Source: Ruminiclostridium sp. (GTDB taxonomy: Bacteria; Bacillota; Clostridia; Oscillospirales; Ruminococcaceae). Taken from it: 64,000 nt of DNA. Below, piece after piece: positions 1-9,392 of the stretch. The notes below the pieces were generated by a model that saw only the letters and a program-made list of their open reading frames with translations, ran no database searches and was not told the origin of the DNA. Both the position numbers and the translations under genes were made by a program. The stretch covers positions 1-64,000 of the forward strand of contig JAFUNV010000050.1 in NCBI GenBank assembly GCA_017472865.1. Reading direction: 5' to 3'. The stretch's first letter is position 1. Each line of letters opens with the position of its first letter.

Positions 1-121
1 AATTCTCTGCACTTGACTTTTCCAAATTTGGGTTAGCGTCCTCGGGCATAACCTCGCCGCCGAGCAATCCTTCCTTGTGTATTTGTATAAGGCGTTCAGC
101 TTTTTCGAGTAATGTATTCAC
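1..121 (-). CDS. Hypothetical protein, N-terminal 40 residues only
   Basis: An open frame runs off the left edge of the window. It begins at a GTG (121-119) preceded by AAGGAAGTG at a normal spacing. The visible peptide starts MNTLLEKAERLIQIHKEG and is amphipathic, then becomes acidic. It lies downstream of the GNAT gene on the same strand, so it is probably the last visible member of the cargo operon that begins at the VOC gene. I do not recognise the family. The GTG start and good ribosome binding site make a real gene likely; the product is unknown. Confidence 0.5.
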   Translation of the reverse strand, partial: MNTLLEKAERLIQIHKEGLLGGEVMPEDANPNLEKSSAEN

Positions 122-151
122 GATTTCACTTCCTTTTATGTAAATATAATC

Positions 152-607
152 CTAAAAAATTTTAAGTAGCTTATAATACTCCCCGTATTCATCTGCGCCA
201 TCGAATATCACATTTGTAAATCCCTTTTTGCGATAAAGGTGCAACGCTGCTGTATTGTCTTTATCAACACCGATAGAAATTTCTTTGTATCCCATTTTTC
301 TGATTTCTTCAATCATAAAGTCCACAAGAATACCGCCTATACCTTTGTTTCGGTATTCAGGTTTCACAATCAAACGTGAAATATATATCCTCTGATTAGG
401 GATAGTATAATCACTATCGTTCATATCAAGAACATAAGCAATTTCGCCAAGAAACTCACCATCTACTTTATAAACATACACGACACGATTACCTGTTTCA
501 ATTTCCTTTCGGAAAGGTTCGGTATATGGGTCGGCAGACATATTCCATATATTATTGCATTCCTCATACTCGCTTATATTCAGCTTTTCGATAACATAAT
601 CGCTCAC
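152..607 (-). CDS. GNAT family N-acetyltransferase
   Basis: The 151-residue protein has the GNAT fold signature. The acetyl-CoA loop is the region R-N-K-G-I-G-G near residues 86-92, followed by the helix that begins ILVDFMIEE and the late NTAALHLYRKKGF motif that is common near the C terminus. Length is normal for a single GNAT domain. Translation starts at GTG (607-605) behind AAGGTGAG. The acceptor substrate cannot be inferred. It follows the Cys-rich gene by 14 bases and reads as the fourth gene of a small operon (VOC, HAD-like, Cys-rich, GNAT). The base composition is AT-rich like the mobile-element genes to its right, which suggests cargo. Confidence 0.85.
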   Translation of the reverse strand: MSDYVIEKLNISEYEECNNIWNMSADPYTEPFRKEIETGNRVVYVYKVDGEFLGEIAYVLDMNDSDYTIPNQRIYISRLIVKPEYRNKGIGGILVDFMIEEIRKMGYKEISIGVDKDNTAALHLYRKKGFTNVIFDGADEYGEYYKLLKIF

Positions 608-621
608 GTTCTCACCTTGCT

Positions 622-1101
622 TTACTTAACAGATTCTTTTATTCTTATTTCAATAATTTTCTTGAGAAAATTCAAATCCTCAATGCTTGGATTATCAACT
701 CTGAAAGTGCAGCCGCAGACAGCTTTAAACTCTCGTCCGAAAATAACCTTGCGCCGTCCGCCTCTGCAGGAACCGCAATTACCGCAGTGGTCTATATGTT
801 TCCACGCAAGCTCCTTTATTTCATCATCAACATCATATTTATTAAGCCATTCCGATTTAATATCGTCAGACCATACTGTCCAAAGATTTTGCGGTTCGTC
901 CGGGTCTTTTATCGAGATGAAACATACGCAATCATTGTTGTATTTACACCAATAGTAAATTTTGTTTTTCCAACAATCGCTGTTGTCTTTATAAAAGGTC
1001 AAACCATTGTTTTCTAAATAAGCAACAAAGTCCAATGCTATTTCTTGTTCTTCTGAAGATAATTCTCTACAGATATGGTCTTTTATATTAAGTTCAGTCA
1101 T
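622..1101 (-). CDS. Cysteine-rich hypothetical protein
   Basis: The open frame extends upstream to 1122, but I prefer the ATG at 1101, behind GGTGG. That start overlaps the end of the HAD-like gene by a few bases, as expected for translational coupling. The protein of about 159 residues is rich in Trp and Cys. Its C-terminal half carries a cluster H-I-D-H-C-G-N-C-G-S-C-R-G-G followed by C-G-C, which looks like a metal-binding or zinc-ribbon-like site. The N-terminal half is acidic and helical. I recognise no named family. Its place between a HAD-like gene and a GNAT gene suggests a small-molecule modification or resistance cassette, which is inference only. Confidence 0.6.
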   Translation of the reverse strand: MTELNIKDHICRELSSEEQEIALDFVAYLENNGLTFYKDNSDCWKNKIYYWCKYNNDCVCFISIKDPDEPQNLWTVWSDDIKSEWLNKYDVDDEIKELAWKHIDHCGNCGSCRGGRRKVIFGREFKAVCGCTFRVDNPSIEDLNFLKKIIEIRIKESVK

Positions 1102-1534
1102 TGTTACCACCGTCAATTTCAATTATTATACCATCAATCCCCGAAAACTCAGGTACAATAATAGATTTGATATTTGCCCTTATATCTTCTCTTACATCAT
1201 TTATGCAGCAATTTTTCACACCGCCGATACTCTTGCAGTCATCTTCAATCAGCACATCAGGACGAATACGCTCAACAATGTCGCTGTATTTTTCGGCTTT
1301 ACCTCTGCAAAGAATTTCAGTATAGTCGATACCATAAAAATCAATAACAGACTTTATAAAATTGTAACGACTTCTGCGAACATAGGAACAAAGAAATATA
1401 TCGTGACCTTTGCCGTGTAAAGAATTGATTACCTCAACTGCATTTCCAATCGGTTTGTAGCCGTATTTTGAAAACAGGAACAACACGGGTTTAGTATAAA
1501 ATGTTGTTCCTTCTATAAAAATCATTATTTTCAT
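1094..1534 (-). CDS. HAD-like (5'-nucleotidase-type) protein
   Basis: This 146-residue protein resembles small HAD-fold proteins of the deoxyribonucleotidase type. The N terminus MKIMIFIEGTTF sits where the DxDGT nucleophile motif normally lies. The middle has FLCSYVRRSRYNF (motif II region with Ser), and VLIEDDCKSIGG resembles the acidic motif III/IV. The usual nucleophile Asp of motif I is not visible, since the motif reads FIEGT, so the enzyme may be inactive or divergent. It starts 3 bases after the VOC gene stops and overlaps the next gene, which fits an operon. The family call is moderate and the function is unknown. Confidence 0.5.
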   Translation of the reverse strand: MKIMIFIEGTTFYTKPVLFLFSKYGYKPIGNAVEVINSLHGKGHDIFLCSYVRRSRYNFIKSVIDFYGIDYTEILCRGKAEKYSDIVERIRPDVLIEDDCKSIGGVKNCCINDVREDIRANIKSIIVPEFSGIDGIIIEIDGGNND

Positions 1535-1537
1535 TTT

Positions 1538-1936
1538 TCAGTCCTCAGGTTTCCAATCATCAGCAGGTCTATGCTGCGGCAAGGACAGAAACCACTTTAC
1601 CCCGAAGCAATCTGTTACTATTGCCGCACAGGGACTCCACGGTAATTCGCATATATCTAATTCAACTTTACCGCCGTCTGATAAAATTGCAAATGCCTGT
1701 TCAAGTTCATCACGAGTATTGAAAGGCACACCCAGTTCAATAGGATTTCTGTCTGTATATGTATCCTGTTTTGCTTCAACAACGCAGCAAAATCCTTCGC
1801 CGTTTTTCATCAACTCCGAATGATAATATGTACCGTCATTATTTAAAACGTGATATCCAAGCTCTAAACCAAAGGCTGATTTATACATTTCAATAGCCTT
1901 TGGGCTGTTTTTTACGTAAATTCCTATTCCTATCAT
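1538..1936 (-). CDS. VOC family (glyoxalase/bleomycin-resistance fold) protein
   Basis: The start is ATG at 1936, because AAGGAGG lies just upstream (1947-1953); an in-frame upstream Met at 1966 lacks a site. The product of about 132 residues has the VOC pattern: MIGIGIYVKNSPKAIEMYKS at the N terminus, a central strand with a Glu (HSEL), and a C-terminal half ending with the motif DCFGVKWFLS. This is typical of PhnB/3-demethylubiquinone-like members. Its substrate is not evident. It is the first gene of the leftward cargo operon and has its own strong promoter at 2030-2058. Confidence 0.8.
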   Translation of the reverse strand: MIGIGIYVKNSPKAIEMYKSAFGLELGYHVLNNDGTYYHSELMKNGEGFCCVVEAKQDTYTDRNPIELGVPFNTRDELEQAFAILSDGGKVELDICELPWSPCAAIVTDCFGVKWFLSLPQHRPADDWKPED

Positions 1937-2029
1937 TTTGGGATTACCTCCTTGTGAGTTACACATATATAATTGGCATTTAGCCTAATTGACTTCTCGT
2001 CTGAATTTAATTAAAAAACTCCAAATTAC

Positions 2030-2058
2030 ATTATATCATATAATTCGGTTAATTTCAA
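2030..2058 (-). promoter_or_regulatory. Sigma-A-type promoter of the VOC-led cargo operon
   Basis: On the minus strand TTGAAA (2058-2053) and TATAAT (2035-2030) are separated by 17 bases. The transcript would start near 2023 and reads into the VOC gene after a leader of about 85 bases. Confidence 0.7.
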
Positions 2059-2676
2059 CAAATTAACGGCAGATTCTCCCTTTAAATTTGAGATTTTAAA
2101 CATTTCTGACAGATAGTTAAATTTACATAAAATTAAATAGTTATCTCGTAGCAGCGTTACAAAACAACCAGTAACGTTGCTTTTGTTTTATGCACTTCTC
2201 CAAACTTGTTTCCAATGGGTTTAAAAATTTCCATTCCCATAGCTTACTTATGAGAGGCAAAATAGTAACACTTCGCAGTATATTCCTCTACCTGATTTAT
2301 ACAAAACATAGAAAGTTGAAAAAAGTTTTCTACAAAACACTAAAATATTCTAGGATTTTTTCCTTATAGGCAGAGGGGTAAATTTCAAAGTCTGCACTCT
2401 GTAAAAAACAGCCTAAAGTGCAACTTCGAAAATATGCAATCCTGCAAAGTTTTTCACACGGGTTATATTTTCCCTATCTGATTGACCTTAATTTATGAAA
2501 GCTGTATTTTGCATTAAAAATATCGCCGCTTTTTATGCAATGCTACAAACTTTCAGAAATTCCCGAAAACATACTTAAAAATTCGGGCGAATTTGTAGGT
2601 ACTAGTGAAGGGCACTTTTTTGCTCTCTCAAATTTAAGGAAAGGAATGATGTAAATGAAACTGTTACAAGGAGGTG
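2059..2676. other. AT-rich intergenic region upstream of the relaxase
   Basis: About 600 bases without a convincing gene. It holds a plus-strand terminator-like hairpin at 2150-2181, a short inverted repeat CCCGAA/TTCGGG at about 2563-2588, and a 15-codon reading frame at 2655-2702 that overlaps the relaxase start. The rest shows no clear repeats or coding signal. Confidence 0.5.
2150..2181 (+). terminator. Rho-independent terminator-like hairpin
   Basis: Arms AGCAGCGTTAC (2150-2160) and GTAACGTTGCT (2171-2181) pair with one mismatch and are followed by TTTGTTTT. No gene ends just before it on the plus strand, so it may be a remnant, an attenuator in the relaxase leader, or part of a lost gene. 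Confidence 0.5.
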
Positions 2677-3720
2677 TTGAGTATTGCAATTTATCATTTT
2701 AACGTCAAGGTCGTGAGCCGTGGCAAAAATGCAAGTGCAGTTGCAAAGGCTGCATATATTTCGGGCGAGAAAATTAAAAACAGCTATGACGGTGTTACCC
2801 ACGATTACCGAAAGAAGAAAGAAATCGTACATAAGGAAATCCTGCTCCCGTCAAATGCCCCGCCCGAATTTATGAAGCGGTCTGTTCTTTGGAATTCTGT
2901 TGAGCAAGCAGAAAAAAGAAAGAACAGCCAGACCGCAAAGCACATTGATGCATCATTGCCTGTAGAAATCTCCCGTGACGAACAGATTGACTTGGTACGG
3001 AATTTCTGTTTGCAATGTTTTATCAGCCGTGGAATATGTGCTGATTTTGCAATTCACGATAAGGGTGACGGTAATCCTCACGTTCATATTCTGATAACCA
3101 CACGCAGAGTTGAGGAGAATGGATTTACTGTAAAAGACCGTTCGTGGAATGACAAGTCACTTTTGCTGAAGTGGAGAAAACTGTGGGCGGATTGGTGCAA
3201 TCACAAGCTGTATGCTGTTTCCGATGAGCGTATCGACCATCGTAGTTATGCGGAACAAGGGATTGATAAAATTCCGCAGGTACATTTGGGTGCAACAGCT
3301 TGTGCGATTGAGAAAAAGGGTTATCGTACTGATAAAGGCAGTCGGAACAGACGGATTGCTCTGACAAATCTTGATATGGAGATTGAAAAGCAGAAACGTG
3401 AGTTAGATGACATTCGCTCTGAAAGAATACAGCTTCGCACGGATTATCTTGAAACTATTGTAGGCTGTCAATATTGCGAAATGCAGAAGCTTGAAGGTGC
3501 TATTTCACATTTAAAAGATTTTGAAATTGAATTGCGGAAAAGGAATGTGCAATGTCACATTATGGGTATGACTGATGGCACGGGAGCAATTTTCTTTCCG
3601 AAAGCGGATTATGACAAAGCTGTCGAGGCTTTGAATGTAGTTGAAGGGAGAGTAAATTCGACAACCGTGCCGCCTGAACAAAATCAGGACAAGCCTTTGA
3701 AGAAGCACCGTTCACTGTAA
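2677..3720 (+). CDS. MobA/MobL family relaxase (MOBQ-type mobilization protein)
   Basis: The roughly 347-residue protein begins with the conserved AIYHFNVKVVSRGKNASAVAK, the usual N terminus of MobA/MobL nickases including the catalytic-Tyr region. It carries the metal-binding H-x-H motif in GNPHVHILITTR (around residues 129-138). The C-terminal third is helical and charged. Such proteins nick oriT and lead DNA transfer using conjugation machinery supplied by another element. The frame opens at GTG 2674 directly on an AAGGAGG site, so TTG 2677 or an atypical start a few codons later is more likely; this is unresolved. The matching oriT-like site lies just downstream at 3793-3830. Confidence 0.88.
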   Translation: MSIAIYHFNVKVVSRGKNASAVAKAAYISGEKIKNSYDGVTHDYRKKKEIVHKEILLPSNAPPEFMKRSVLWNSVEQAEKRKNSQTAKHIDASLPVEISRDEQIDLVRNFCLQCFISRGICADFAIHDKGDGNPHVHILITTRRVEENGFTVKDRSWNDKSLLLKWRKLWADWCNHKLYAVSDERIDHRSYAEQGIDKIPQVHLGATACAIEKKGYRTDKGSRNRRIALTNLDMEIEKQKRELDDIRSERIQLRTDYLETIVGCQYCEMQKLEGAISHLKDFEIELRKRNVQCHIMGMTDGTGAIFFPKADYDKAVEALNVVEGRVNSTTVPPEQNQDKPLKKHRSL

Positions 3721-3739
3721 AACCGCTGTGCGTATTTTG

Positions 3740-3786
3740 TTTTGCGTATGCAAAATTTTAGAGAGGTCAAGGAGATACTTCTCCTT
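3740..3786. repeat. Two small inverted repeats next to oriT
   Basis: TTTTGC/GCAAAA (3740-3745 and 3750-3755) and AAGGAGA/TCTCCTT (3769-3775 and 3780-3786) are perfect short hairpins just upstream of the oriT core. They may be relaxosome protein sites. Confidence 0.5.
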
Positions 3787-3792
3787 GCGCAC

Positions 3793-3830
3793 ACGAACTC
3801 GGTCAGAGTTTGTATAAGTGCGCCCTTCGG
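3793..3830 (+). other. Candidate origin of transfer (oriT)
   Basis: An inverted repeat ACGAACTC (3793-3800) / GAGTTTGT (3806-3813), 7 of 8 paired, is followed directly by TAAGTGCGCCCT (3815-3826). That core matches the nic region known for IncQ plasmids RSF1010/R1162 and for pIP501/pSK41-type Gram-positive plasmids, and the layout of repeat then nic is the same. In those systems cleavage falls at the G/C step within TGCG-CCCT. It lies 70 bases after the relaxase gene, which fits a MOBQ relaxase/oriT pair. The intergenic stretch 3721-3957 has no other gene. Confidence 0.75.
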
Positions 3831-3957
3831 GATATTTGGTTTGTTTGTTCCAAGATTATTGATTAGTGCAAACCGAATATCCCACAGCAAAGCTGTCCCT
3901 CCTGCGTATGCAGTGAGGCAAATTTGATTGATTTTATGAAAGAGAGGGATATATATT

Positions 3958-4373
3958 ATGCCAAGAAAATTTGATATAACCGAAATGAAAGCGAAGCTCG
4001 CAAAATATGATGAGCGAAAAAGGAACACGGAAAAGGCTTTATCCAAGATAGAGACTTCCCGAAAGGAACTTGTAGCGAAGATTGCTGCTGAGGAAAGAAA
4101 AGAACGCACTCATAATCTTTGCGAGGTGGGTGGACTTGTTTACAAGTATTTCGGTGAAAACCTGACTGCTGAGCAGTTTAAGGCAATTCTTGATGTGCTG
4201 TTCAAGATGAATGGTGTGCAGGAGTTGTCAATGCCGAAAAGGACAAGCGTGCTTTGGCTGAAATTGCAAGAGTTGAAAATATCACTTATGATGTTGATGG
4301 AAGTGATGATAAGGAAGAAAATGTGAAATCTGAACCGAGTGGTTATCGCAGTTCGGGAAGATTAAGTGCTTAA
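3958..4373 (+). pseudogene. DUF3847-like mobilization accessory gene with a -1 nt frameshift
   Basis: The N-terminal part (MPRKFDITEMKAKLAKYDE, then a coiled-coil, then RTHNLCEVGGLVYKYFG) resembles the small DUF3847-type proteins that sit between relaxase and recombinase genes in mobilizable elements. The uninterrupted frame ends at 4326 with an odd hydrophobic tail. The neighbouring frame instead continues sensibly from about 4224 (VVNAEKDKRALAEIARVENI) to a stop at 4371-4373. Adding one T in the GAGTTGTC run at 4222-4229 would join the two frames as QEFVNAEKDK. This is either a real single-base deletion or a sequencing error. The ATG at 3958 has a weak GAGAGGGA site upstream. Confidence 0.65.
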
Positions 4374-4391
4374 TGCAGTGGGCAAGAAAAA

Positions 4392-4420
4392 AAGAGCGTG
4401 AGGTTTTCACTCACGCTCTT
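4392..4420. terminator. Bidirectional terminator between convergent genes
   Basis: A perfect 11-bp stem, AAGAGCGTGAG (4392-4402) and CTCACGCTCTT (4410-4420), lies between the DUF3847-like gene and the convergent histidine phosphatase. A/T-rich flanks on both sides fit termination in either direction. Confidence 0.8.
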
Positions 4421-4430
4421 ACAAAATCAG

Positions 4431-5039
4431 TTATTGTATGTATGACATATCGCTAATTTTTTTTATAAATCTTTTACCCTCATTGTTTTCAAACATATAG
4501 GACACACCGCCTGAAAGTCCGAACAATTCGCAGTTATTAATAGATTCAACTCCGAGATTTAAAAACATAGTGTTGAACACGCTCAATAAATCTCCATGAG
4601 AAACAATGATTATGTTTTCTTCATCGTTGGTCATTATCTCGTCAAAAAATGGTTTAAGTCTGTTCCATTCATCTCTGCGGCTTTCAGCGTCGGAGAACAA
4701 TCTGTCATCTATTGTCTTTTCCTGCTGTTCGAGATTTTCACGAAGCCACTGAACAGATTTTCCGCAGCATTTTCCTAGATTTCTTTCTCGGAGTTCTTTT
4801 CTTAATATGGGAGTAATACCCAAATATTCAGCTACATTATCTGCGGTTTGTTTTGCACGCAACAAGTCGGAAGAGTACATCACAAATTTTCTGTCCTCTA
4901 ATTCACTCTTAAGTTTTTCGCCGATTCTTCTGGCTTGTTCAACGCCTACTTCGGATAATTCCCAATCCGTCCAAGAACCGACCATTCCATTAGTGTGATG
5001 AACCGATTGTGTATGTTGAATTGTTATAATGGTTTTCAT
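4431..5039 (-). CDS. Histidine phosphatase superfamily (phosphoglycerate mutase-like) protein
   Basis: The 202-residue protein has the branch-1 histidine phosphatase layout. An N-terminal catalytic region reads ITIQHTQS, then WELSEVGVEQARRIGEKL, SDLLRAKQTADNVAEYL, ELRERNLGKCCG and the second catalytic His in IIIVSHGDLLSVF. The canonical RHG motif reads QHT here: the phosphohistidine His is kept but the adjacent Arg is Gln. The gene is inserted between the mobilization genes on the opposite strand and has its own promoter, so it looks like cargo of the element. The substrate is unknown. Confidence 0.85.
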   Translation of the reverse strand: MKTIITIQHTQSVHHTNGMVGSWTDWELSEVGVEQARRIGEKLKSELEDRKFVMYSSDLLRAKQTADNVAEYLGITPILRKELRERNLGKCCGKSVQWLRENLEQQEKTIDDRLFSDAESRRDEWNRLKPFFDEIMTNDEENIIIVSHGDLLSVFNTMFLNLGVESINNCELFGLSGGVSYMFENNEGKRFIKKISDMSYIQ

Positions 5040-5068
5040 ACTTGCCTCCGCTTTATAATTTTTATTCT

Positions 5069-5097
5069 ATTATATCAAAACACAAAAATTAAGTCAA
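5069..5097 (-). promoter_or_regulatory. Promoter of the histidine phosphatase gene
   Basis: Minus-strand TTGACT (5097-5092), 17-base spacer, TATAAT (5074-5069). The leader is short and carries AGCGGAGG before the ATG at 5039. Confidence 0.8.
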
Positions 5098-5122
5098 CCG
5101 CCGCAAGGCAGAAAGGAGTTAA

Positions 5123-5323
5123 ATGATTAGAAATGTATGCAGGAATACCGCCGTAGCGAGTGAAGAAAGTGCCTCACTTGCACCAAACATCTCCGAATAC
5201 AAAATCGGTCACACAACATATATTGTCGAAACCCACTTCAACTTTGATTGCAAGGAAACCCTTGATGACATTATCAAGCGACTTATTTCTAGAGATGTTG
5301 AGAGTCTGCAATTTGCAGCGTAG
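5123..5323 (+). CDS. TnpW-like small transposon protein
   Basis: A 66-residue protein starts at ATG 5123 behind AAAGGAG. Its core EYKIGHTTYIVETHFN followed by ETLDDIIKRLI matches the small proteins annotated as TnpW in Tn4451/Tn5397-like elements, where they lie just upstream of the large serine recombinase. Their role is not well defined. Here the gene sits 125 bases before the recombinase gene, in the expected order and strand. The identification rests on memory of the family pattern and on context. Confidence 0.65.
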   Translation: MIRNVCRNTAVASEESASLAPNISEYKIGHTTYIVETHFNFDCKETLDDIIKRLISRDVESLQFAA

Positions 5324-5340
5324 TGTAGAAAAAACTTACC

Positions 5341-7080
<1,740 letters not shown>

Positions 7081-7163
7081 TTTTACGCAACCTTTACTGT
7101 GAATGTTGAATACTTCTTTATGGGAGGCCAGTCTTAAGGCGTCCGTTTTTTATTCAATTAAGG

Positions 7164-7192
7164 TTGTTTTTTTGACCGAAAAGTGTTATAAT
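7164..7192 (+). promoter_or_regulatory. recJ promoter
   Basis: TTGTTT (7164-7169), 17-base spacer, TATAAT (7187-7192), about 40 bases before the recJ start. It lies in the short interval that must contain the element/chromosome junction. Confidence 0.65.
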
Positions 7193-7231
7193 TAATAAAG
7201 ATAATGATATTAAAAGAATGGTTTTGATTCA

Positions 7232-9253
7232 ATGAAAAAATGGCAGGTAAAATCCGTCAGCAATGAGGCGGTAAATTCTCTTATAAATGAAACAGGGCTT
7301 CCGCCCTTTATCTGTAAAATTCTTGCGGGACGCGGTATTCTTTCCCGCGCACAAGCGGAGCTTTTCTTCAACAATGAAGATTTATCCGACCCTTACTTAA
7401 TGGCGGATATGGAAAGAGCCGTGCAGGTTATTAACGATTTCGTGGAAAGCGGCGAAAAAATCACTGTTTACGGTGATTATGACTGTGACGGCATCACCTC
7501 TACATATATGCTTTTCGACTACCTCCAGGCACTTGGCGCAGAGGTAGATTGGTATATACCTTCCCGTGATGAGGGCTATGGGCTTAATAATGACGCTATC
7601 GACCTTCTTCACAAAAGAGGTACAAAGCTGATTATTACTGTTGATAACGGTATTTCTGCCGTAAACGAAGCTGAGCATATCGCAGAGCTCGGAATGACTC
7701 TGGTTATCACCGATCACCATCAGGTGCCTGACACCCTGCCTGTTGCTGAAGCTGTTGTAAATCCTCACCGCAAAGAGGATGTGTCTGCTTTCAGAAAAAT
7801 CGCAGGCTGCGGCGTTGTACTGAAGCTTATTTCCGCTATGGAGGGTGACTGCGGAACAGTTCTTCCCGAATATTCACCCTATGCCGCAATCGGGACTGTG
7901 GGAGATATCGTTCCGCTTGTGGACGAAAACAGGCTTATCGTCCGTCAGGGGCTGGATGCGCTTATTTATACGGAAAATCAAGGTCTGCGGGCGCTTATGA
8001 GCAAATGCGGAATTGACCTTGCCGAAGAAGATGAGCCCGAAATCACCTCCTCTCAGCTTGCCTTCATGCTCTGCCCGCGAATAAATGCGGCGGGCAGATA
8101 TGCTCACCCAAAAACAGCCATGGAACTTCTGCTGGCGGAAAGTCCTGCGGTGGCATCTTCAAAGGCAGAGGAACTTTGCAGTCTCAACAATCTTCGTAAA
8201 CAGGCGGAGGAAGATATAATTGAGGCAGCAGAGGAACAGATACGCCGCAACCCCGACCTGCTGAACCAACGTATACTTATCGTAAAGGGCGAGGGCTGGA
8301 GCCACGGAATTATCGGTATTGCCAGTGCAAGGTTACTCCACAAGTACGGAAAACCCAATATCGTCATAACCATTGAGGGTGATACCGCACGCGGCAGTGC
8401 CAGAAGCCTTGAGGGATTGTCCCTTTATGAGCTGCTGGACAGCTGTAAGGAGCACCTTATCCGCTTCGGCGGTCACACAAAGGCGGCAGGTCTTACGCTT
8501 TCCACAGAGAACATCGACGCTTTCACTGAAGCGGTTTATAATTACTGCGCACAAAAAGAAACAGCGGTTGAAGAAATCACCGCTGATATGGAAATCACCT
8601 CAGTTGAGCTGAGCTTTGGAAATATTGAACTCCTTCAGAAGCTTGAACCCTTCGGAGAAGAGAATCCCTCTCCCCTTTTCATGTTCAGAAATTGTCAGAT
8701 TAAGTCGAAAAAGAGTCTCAAGGACGGAAAATATGTGTCATTTGCCTTTATTTTCGGAGGTAAGGAATACCGCGCGATTCATTTCGGCTCAACCTTTGAC
8801 GCTTTTGTTTATGAAGCAGGTGAATTTGTGGACATGATTGCTTCTGCGGAAATCAACGAATACAACGGGCACAGAACTATAAATATGCGCGTCAGTGATA
8901 TCCGACATTCAGAATTCAGTCAGGAGCGCTTCTTCGCCGCTAAAAATGCATACGAAGATTACCGCTGCGGCCGTGTGGATAAGCGACTTCTCTGCCGCAT
9001 GGTTCCCGAACAGTCAGAACTCAGGCTGTGCTATGATATTTTACGCAAGACCGCCTGCCTTTCCAAGGCAGCACTTCTGGCTTCCAAAAAGGGGCTGAAC
9101 TACTGCAAATTCCGCATAATTCTTGATATTTTCGAGGAATTCGGACTTGTAAAACAAGATATGACACGTGATTCCGCCGCACTTGTCCGAAGCACGGGCA
9201 AGGCTGACCTTACAAAATCAAAGATACTGGCGGATTTAAAGACAATGGGATAA
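7232..9253 (+). CDS. recJ: Single-stranded-DNA-specific exonuclease RecJ
   Basis: The 673-residue protein carries the DHH phosphoesterase motifs: YGDYDCDGITS near residues 80-90, the DNGIS segment, the DHH triad in VITDHHQVPD near residue 160, and the DHHA1 motif RFGGHTKAAGLT. A C-terminal OB-like part (PFGEENPSPLF) follows, then about 100 residues beyond the usual core. RecJ degrades single-stranded DNA 5' to 3' in recombinational and mismatch repair using divalent metals. The ATG at 7232 lacks a strong ribosome binding site but is the first Met that fits the family N terminus. Shift in base composition from the genes upstream marks return to core chromosome. Confidence 0.95.
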   Translation: MKKWQVKSVSNEAVNSLINETGLPPFICKILAGRGILSRAQAELFFNNEDLSDPYLMADMERAVQVINDFVESGEKITVYGDYDCDGITSTYMLFDYLQALGAEVDWYIPSRDEGYGLNNDAIDLLHKRGTKLIITVDNGISAVNEAEHIAELGMTLVITDHHQVPDTLPVAEAVVNPHRKEDVSAFRKIAGCGVVLKLISAMEGDCGTVLPEYSPYAAIGTVGDIVPLVDENRLIVRQGLDALIYTENQGLRALMSKCGIDLAEEDEPEITSSQLAFMLCPRINAAGRYAHPKTAMELLLAESPAVASSKAEELCSLNNLRKQAEEDIIEAAEEQIRRNPDLLNQRILIVKGEGWSHGIIGIASARLLHKYGKPNIVITIEGDTARGSARSLEGLSLYELLDSCKEHLIRFGGHTKAAGLTLSTENIDAFTEAVYNYCAQKETAVEEITADMEITSVELSFGNIELLQKLEPFGEENPSPLFMFRNCQIKSKKSLKDGKYVSFAFIFGGKEYRAIHFGSTFDAFVYEAGEFVDMIASAEINEYNGHRTINMRVSDIRHSEFSQERFFAAKNAYEDYRCGRVDKRLLCRMVPEQSELRLCYDILRKTACLSKAALLASKKGLNYCKFRIILDIFEEFGLVKQDMTRDSAALVRSTGKADLTKSKILADLKTMG

Positions 9254-9268
9254 AATTTTAAGGCAACA

Positions 9269-9285
9269 CATAGGGAACCCCTATG
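9269..9285. repeat. Small palindromic hairpin CATAGGG/CCCTATG
   Basis: Perfect 7-bp arms with a 3-base loop just after recJ. No T-run follows, so it is not itself a classic terminator. Confidence 0.4.
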
Positions 9286-9314
9286 GGCAATTCCTGCCTC
9301 TTATAAGAAACAGC

Positions 9315-9353
9315 TAACCCTGCAGTCGGTTTGACGGCAGGGTTAAAAGCTTT
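9315..9353 (+). terminator. recJ terminator
   Basis: TAACCCTGC (9315-9323) pairs with GCAGGGTTA (9337-9345), followed by AAAGCTTTTTT. Confidence 0.75.
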
Positions 9354-9392
9354 TTTATGACAGGCACGGCATTGTGCCGCCTTTTAGTTATT

